This document shows, piece after piece, positions 61,638-64,000 of a DNA stretch of 64,000 nucleotides (its first letter is position 1; every line of letters starts with the position of its first letter). The position numbers and the translations under genes are program-made. The notes under the pieces were generated by a model. The model was not told the DNA's origin. It did not search any database and saw nothing but the letters and a program-made list of their open reading frames with translations. The DNA is from JAICMB01 sp963838885 (GTDB taxonomy: Bacteria; Acidobacteriota; Terriglobia; Bryobacterales; Bryobacteraceae). The stretch spans positions 1 through 64,000 of the forward strand of contig CAWITB010000002.1 in assembly GCA_963838885.1 (NCBI GenBank), in the 5' to 3' direction.

Positions 61638-64000
61638 TTATTTGCCTTTACTGAGCTTGCGGAAGTATTCGGCGACTGCGTCCGCATAGCCTTGCGGAAC
61701 GGGCTCCGAGGCCGAATTGCGAACCTGCGATCCGGTCTGGCCCAGCTCCTGGCGCAATTGCAATTCAAGGCGCTCCATCTCCGGTAGAATCTCGCGGCTT
61801 AAGCGGTCCGACAGCTCCTGCGGATTCTGAAACGCGGTGACGTGCTGAAGTTGCCGGAGCAGATCCTGGACTTGGCCGGCAAGCTCGGGGTTATCGCGGA
61901 GCTGGGTACGCAATTGACTCAAGTCGCGCTGCGCCTCGCGAGCGACCTGGTCGGGAACCCAGCCGTTATGGGGCATTCCGGCATAGCCGTAATCGCCGCC
62001 GGCCCAGCGATCGCCCAGACCGTCGCGTCCACCTGGCTGGCCCTGGCCTGGTTGCCCCTGGCCCGGTTGACCCTGGCCCGGCTGGCCCTGACCCGGCTGC
62101 TGGCCTGGTTGACCCTGACCCGGCTGACCTTGGCCGGACTGGCCCTGTCGACCCTCTTGCTGTTGCCCCGGTTGGCGGCCACCGGGCTGAGAGCCGCGCT
62201 CAAGCGGGCTCGCCTGCCGTTGACCTTGCTGCCGGCCCTGGCCGCCTTCCTGGCCATGCTGCGCATCCGCCATCTCCTGCATGCGCTCCCGCGTCCGCTC
62301 TAGCTGATCGAGCGCGCGGGCGACCTGATCGTCACCGGCGCCCGGCTGCTTGCCGTTCTGGTCTTCCGGTTTTACGGCGCCCAGTGCCTGCTTGATCTGT
62401 TCCTGCAAATGTTCCAGGCCCGCCGTTACGGTCGGCTCGCCCGGCCAAGTATAGACTCCCTGACCGCGGCGCAGCAGCTCCGCGGCTTTGCGCATGCGCA
62501 GCTCAAGCTCGTTCTGCTGCGCTTCGCCGAGAGCTTCCCGAAGCTTGGACGAGGTAGACGGCTGCGTGCTCGCCATATTGCGCGATGCCGACTGCATTTG
62601 GTCTTCGAGCTGTTTCAGCTGCTCCGCCATTTGCTGCTTTTCCGACGCCATGCCGTTCAACCCTGAATTACTCTGTCCCGGCTGGCGGCGCGAGAAGGGA
62701 TCGTCGGCGCTGCTGCCGAGCATGTTCCGGAGCCGGTTCTGATAATCTTTCTGCTGCTCGGTGAGCTTCTGGGCCTTTTGCGACATGTCGTCGAGCTGCG
62801 CGGAGGCCTGATCCTGACGCAGTCCGCTGAGCAGATTGCTCGCTTCCTGCAAGCGGTCGGCGGCGCGGCGCTGGCCGGCGCTGCCCTGCTCGGGGCTCCC
62901 GTTTTGGGTCGCCTCGGCGCGGCGCATATCGTCGGTGGCCTGCTTCAGGCGATCGAGAGCCTGCTGCATACGCGGATCCGCGACTTGCCCGATCCGTTGG
63001 CGGGCGCTCATTTGCGAGCTGCTGCGGCCGGACGATTGCGAAGAGCTCTGAGAAGAACTCTGCGAGGAGCTTTGCGACGAGCTCTGGGAGGACGAGTTCG
63101 ATGCCTGTTGATCTTGCGAATTCGACTGCTGACCCGATTGTCCGTTCTGAAGCTGCTCCATTTTCTTCTGGAGCTCCTCGGCCTCGCGGCGGAGCATCTC
63201 CTGCTCCCAGCGCTGCCGGAAAGCTTGCTGCTGTTTCTGCTGCTGTTGAGCGAGTTCCTGTTGACGCCGCGCCAGCTCCTTCAACTTTTGAAGAGCTTCG
63301 TCGACCTCTTTGTCCTTCTGGCCGGGCGAGGCCGACTGCTGTCCGGTTTCATATTGGTTCTTTTCGGTATCCAGTTCGAGATCGAACAGATTTTCGAGAT
63401 CGCGGCCCATGCCGCCCTGTCCCGCTCCGCCGCCGCCTTTATTTCCGAAGGCGACCTGGATATCGCGGAAGATGGCTTCCGCGCGCAGAAGATTCTGGAG
63501 GGCCTGCTGCTCCGGCGCAATCGAATCGGTCCATTTCATGCCCTTGATCCGGCCGACGGCCTCCTTCATGTGCTGCGAGGCTTCGTCCATGTTCTTGGCG
63601 AAGTTTTGAAATTCCTGGTTGGCGCCGGCGAGCTGGCGGGCGCGCATGCGTTCGGCGAGCGAGCTCGACTGCTGCGAGAGCGTGCCTTCGAGCTCCGAAA
63701 GGAATTTTGCGTCGTCGCGCGCCGTGCCTGGATCCTTTACGCCATTCTTGATCTCATTCCAAGTGGCTGCGATGATGTCCTTCTGGCGATCCGAGATTTG
63801 CGACTGATCCTGGTCGCCGCCCTGCATCCCGCCGCCTCCGGCCTGAGCCTGGGAATAGTTGCGTTCAAACGGCTCGGCCTGAATGAAATACATGTCGGTC
63901 TTGACGCTGTTGCGCGCATCGCGGGCCGTGGCATACATGGTGACGAGATCGCCGGGCGACATCTTATAATCTTCGAGATAAATTGTCGTCTTGCCGCCGG
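61638..64000 (-). CDS. Large Gln-rich DUF4175-like protein, N-terminus outside the window
   Basis: A partial protein of 787 residues; the frame continues past 64000. The C-terminal portion has the style of DUF4175 proteins of acidobacteria and bacteroidetes: long helical stretches (coiled coils around 225-270 and 440-480 of the visible part), Gln/Ser/Gly-rich segments with SSSQ repeats, and a run of QPGQG repeats (on the DNA near 62036-62150). A YAGMPHNGWVPDQVAREAQRDL block and a short conserved end (ADAVAEYFRKLSKGK) follow. It was probably membrane-anchored by an N-terminal segment that is not seen. No enzyme motif is visible. Confidence 0.75.
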   Translation of the reverse strand, partial: GGKTTIYLEDYKMSPGDLVTMYATARDARNSVKTDMYFIQAEPFERNYSQAQAGGGGMQGGDQDQSQISDRQKDIIAATWNEIKNGVKDPGTARDDAKFLSELEGTLSQQSSSLAERMRARQLAGANQEFQNFAKNMDEASQHMKEAVGRIKGMKWTDSIAPEQQALQNLLRAEAIFRDIQVAFGNKGGGGAGQGGMGRDLENLFDLELDTEKNQYETGQQSASPGQKDKEVDEALQKLKELARRQQELAQQQQKQQQAFRQRWEQEMLRREAEELQKKMEQLQNGQSGQQSNSQDQQASNSSSQSSSQSSSQSSSQSSSQSSGRSSSQMSARQRIGQVADPRMQQALDRLKQATDDMRRAEATQNGSPEQGSAGQRRAADRLQEASNLLSGLRQDQASAQLDDMSQKAQKLTEQQKDYQNRLRNMLGSSADDPFSRRQPGQSNSGLNGMASEKQQMAEQLKQLEDQMQSASRNMASTQPSTSSKLREALGEAQQNELELRMRKAAELLRRGQGVYTWPGEPTVTAGLEHLQEQIKQALGAVKPEDQNGKQPGAGDDQVARALDQLERTRERMQEMADAQHGQEGGQGRQQGQRQASPLERGSQPGGRQPGQQQEGRQGQSGQGQPGQGQPGQQPGQGQPGQGQPGQGQPGQGQPGGRDGLGDRWAGGDYGYAGMPHNGWVPDQVAREAQRDLSQLRTQLRDNPELAGQVQDLLRQLQHVTAFQNPQELSDRLSREILPEMERLELQLRQELGQTGSQVRNSASEPVPQGYADAVAEYFRKLSKGK
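62036..62150. repeat. QPGQG-coding tandem repeat in the DUF4175-like gene
   Basis: A short in-phase repeat on the minus strand encodes about eight tandem Gly-Gln-Pro-Gly-Gln units, with some codon variation between copies. Such tracts change length easily. A serine/glutamine repeat of similar kind lies near 63050-63110. Confidence 0.7.

Noticed and set aside
62030..62170. Repeat array that could suggest CRISPR
   Set aside because: The units are short, in phase with the codons and contiguous without spacers; they encode a Gln-Pro-Gly repeat.
61842..62303. Plus-strand Leu/Ala-rich frame opposite the DUF4175-like gene
   Set aside because: It is the reverse reading of the Gln/Pro/Gly repeat region and would produce a leucine-rich artefact.

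Overview
The window is high-GC bacterial DNA and reads like a chromosome of an Acidobacteriota member, probably near the Solibacter/Bryobacter group. This is inferred from gene content only: a DUF1549/DUF1553 plus DUF1501 pair, a CxxxY-type CcmE with a cysteine-rich CcmH, many secreted unknowns of acidobacterial character, and an integrase-type transposase relic. No rRNA or marker gene is available to prove it.

Layout. 1-7.5 kb: a cytochrome c maturation (Ccm) operon in the order ccmE, ccmF, ccmH, a CcmI-like zinc-ribbon gene, a membrane-anchored beta-rich gene, ccmA, ccmB, ccmC, a ccmD-like gene and a GAF gene. 7.5-13.8 kb: a secreted YCF48-like protein, a frameshifted FAD monooxygenase, an EEP-fold hydrolase, a degenerate receiver, a GH3 glycosidase and a UPF0173 hydrolase. 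13.8-24 kb: an intact higBA module, a frameshifted multi-span membrane protein, an amino-acid operon (VOC, ornithine cyclodeaminase-like, aminotransferase, permease), rfbD with a PilZ gene, a decayed relBE-like locus and a LysR regulator. 24-29.3 kb: DUF1015, then two tandem paralogs of unknown family followed by an SdpA-like gene and an HTTM (SdpB-like) membrane gene, facing a membrane-anchored M23 peptidase. 29.3-32.8 kb: an aminotransferase, Gfo/Idh/MocA oxidoreductase and aldo/keto reductase operon. 32.8-35.24 kb: a scar holding a broken transposase, a broken HigBA-type module and the 3' half of a tRNA-Asp, which looks like an old integration site. 35.6-46 kb: DUF1549/DUF1501, two AIM24 proteins with zinc ribbons, a penicillin acylase, a CNNM/CorC transporter, pgeF and a DksA-like gene. 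46.5-53 kb: secreted unknowns, an exported methyltransferase, an HDOD protein and an ABC exporter. 53-64 kb: rfbB, an exported phosphodiesterase-like protein and an unknown gene in one operon, a sodium/solute symporter with galactokinase, tRNA-Phe, and the 3' part of a large DUF4175-like gene that leaves the window.

How parts work together. The Ccm operon would supply c-type cytochromes such as the CxxCH-bearing DUF1549 protein. rfbB and rfbD belong to dTDP-rhamnose synthesis but sit about 32 kb apart. The symporter and galK probably take up and phosphorylate a sugar.

The best candidate for an undescribed system is at 25679-28417: two duplicated small proteins of no known family, each behind a near-identical leader and strong ribosome binding site, followed by an SdpA/SdpB-like pair. 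SdpA and SdpB mature a peptide toxin in Bacillus.

Reliability. About ten genes carry single-frame breaks. Several are one-base losses in short homopolymers, as expected from uncorrected long-read sequence, so these genes may be intact in the organism. The toxin-antitoxin and transposase relics carry internal deletions or many breaks and look like real decay. No CRISPR array, replication origin or rRNA was seen.
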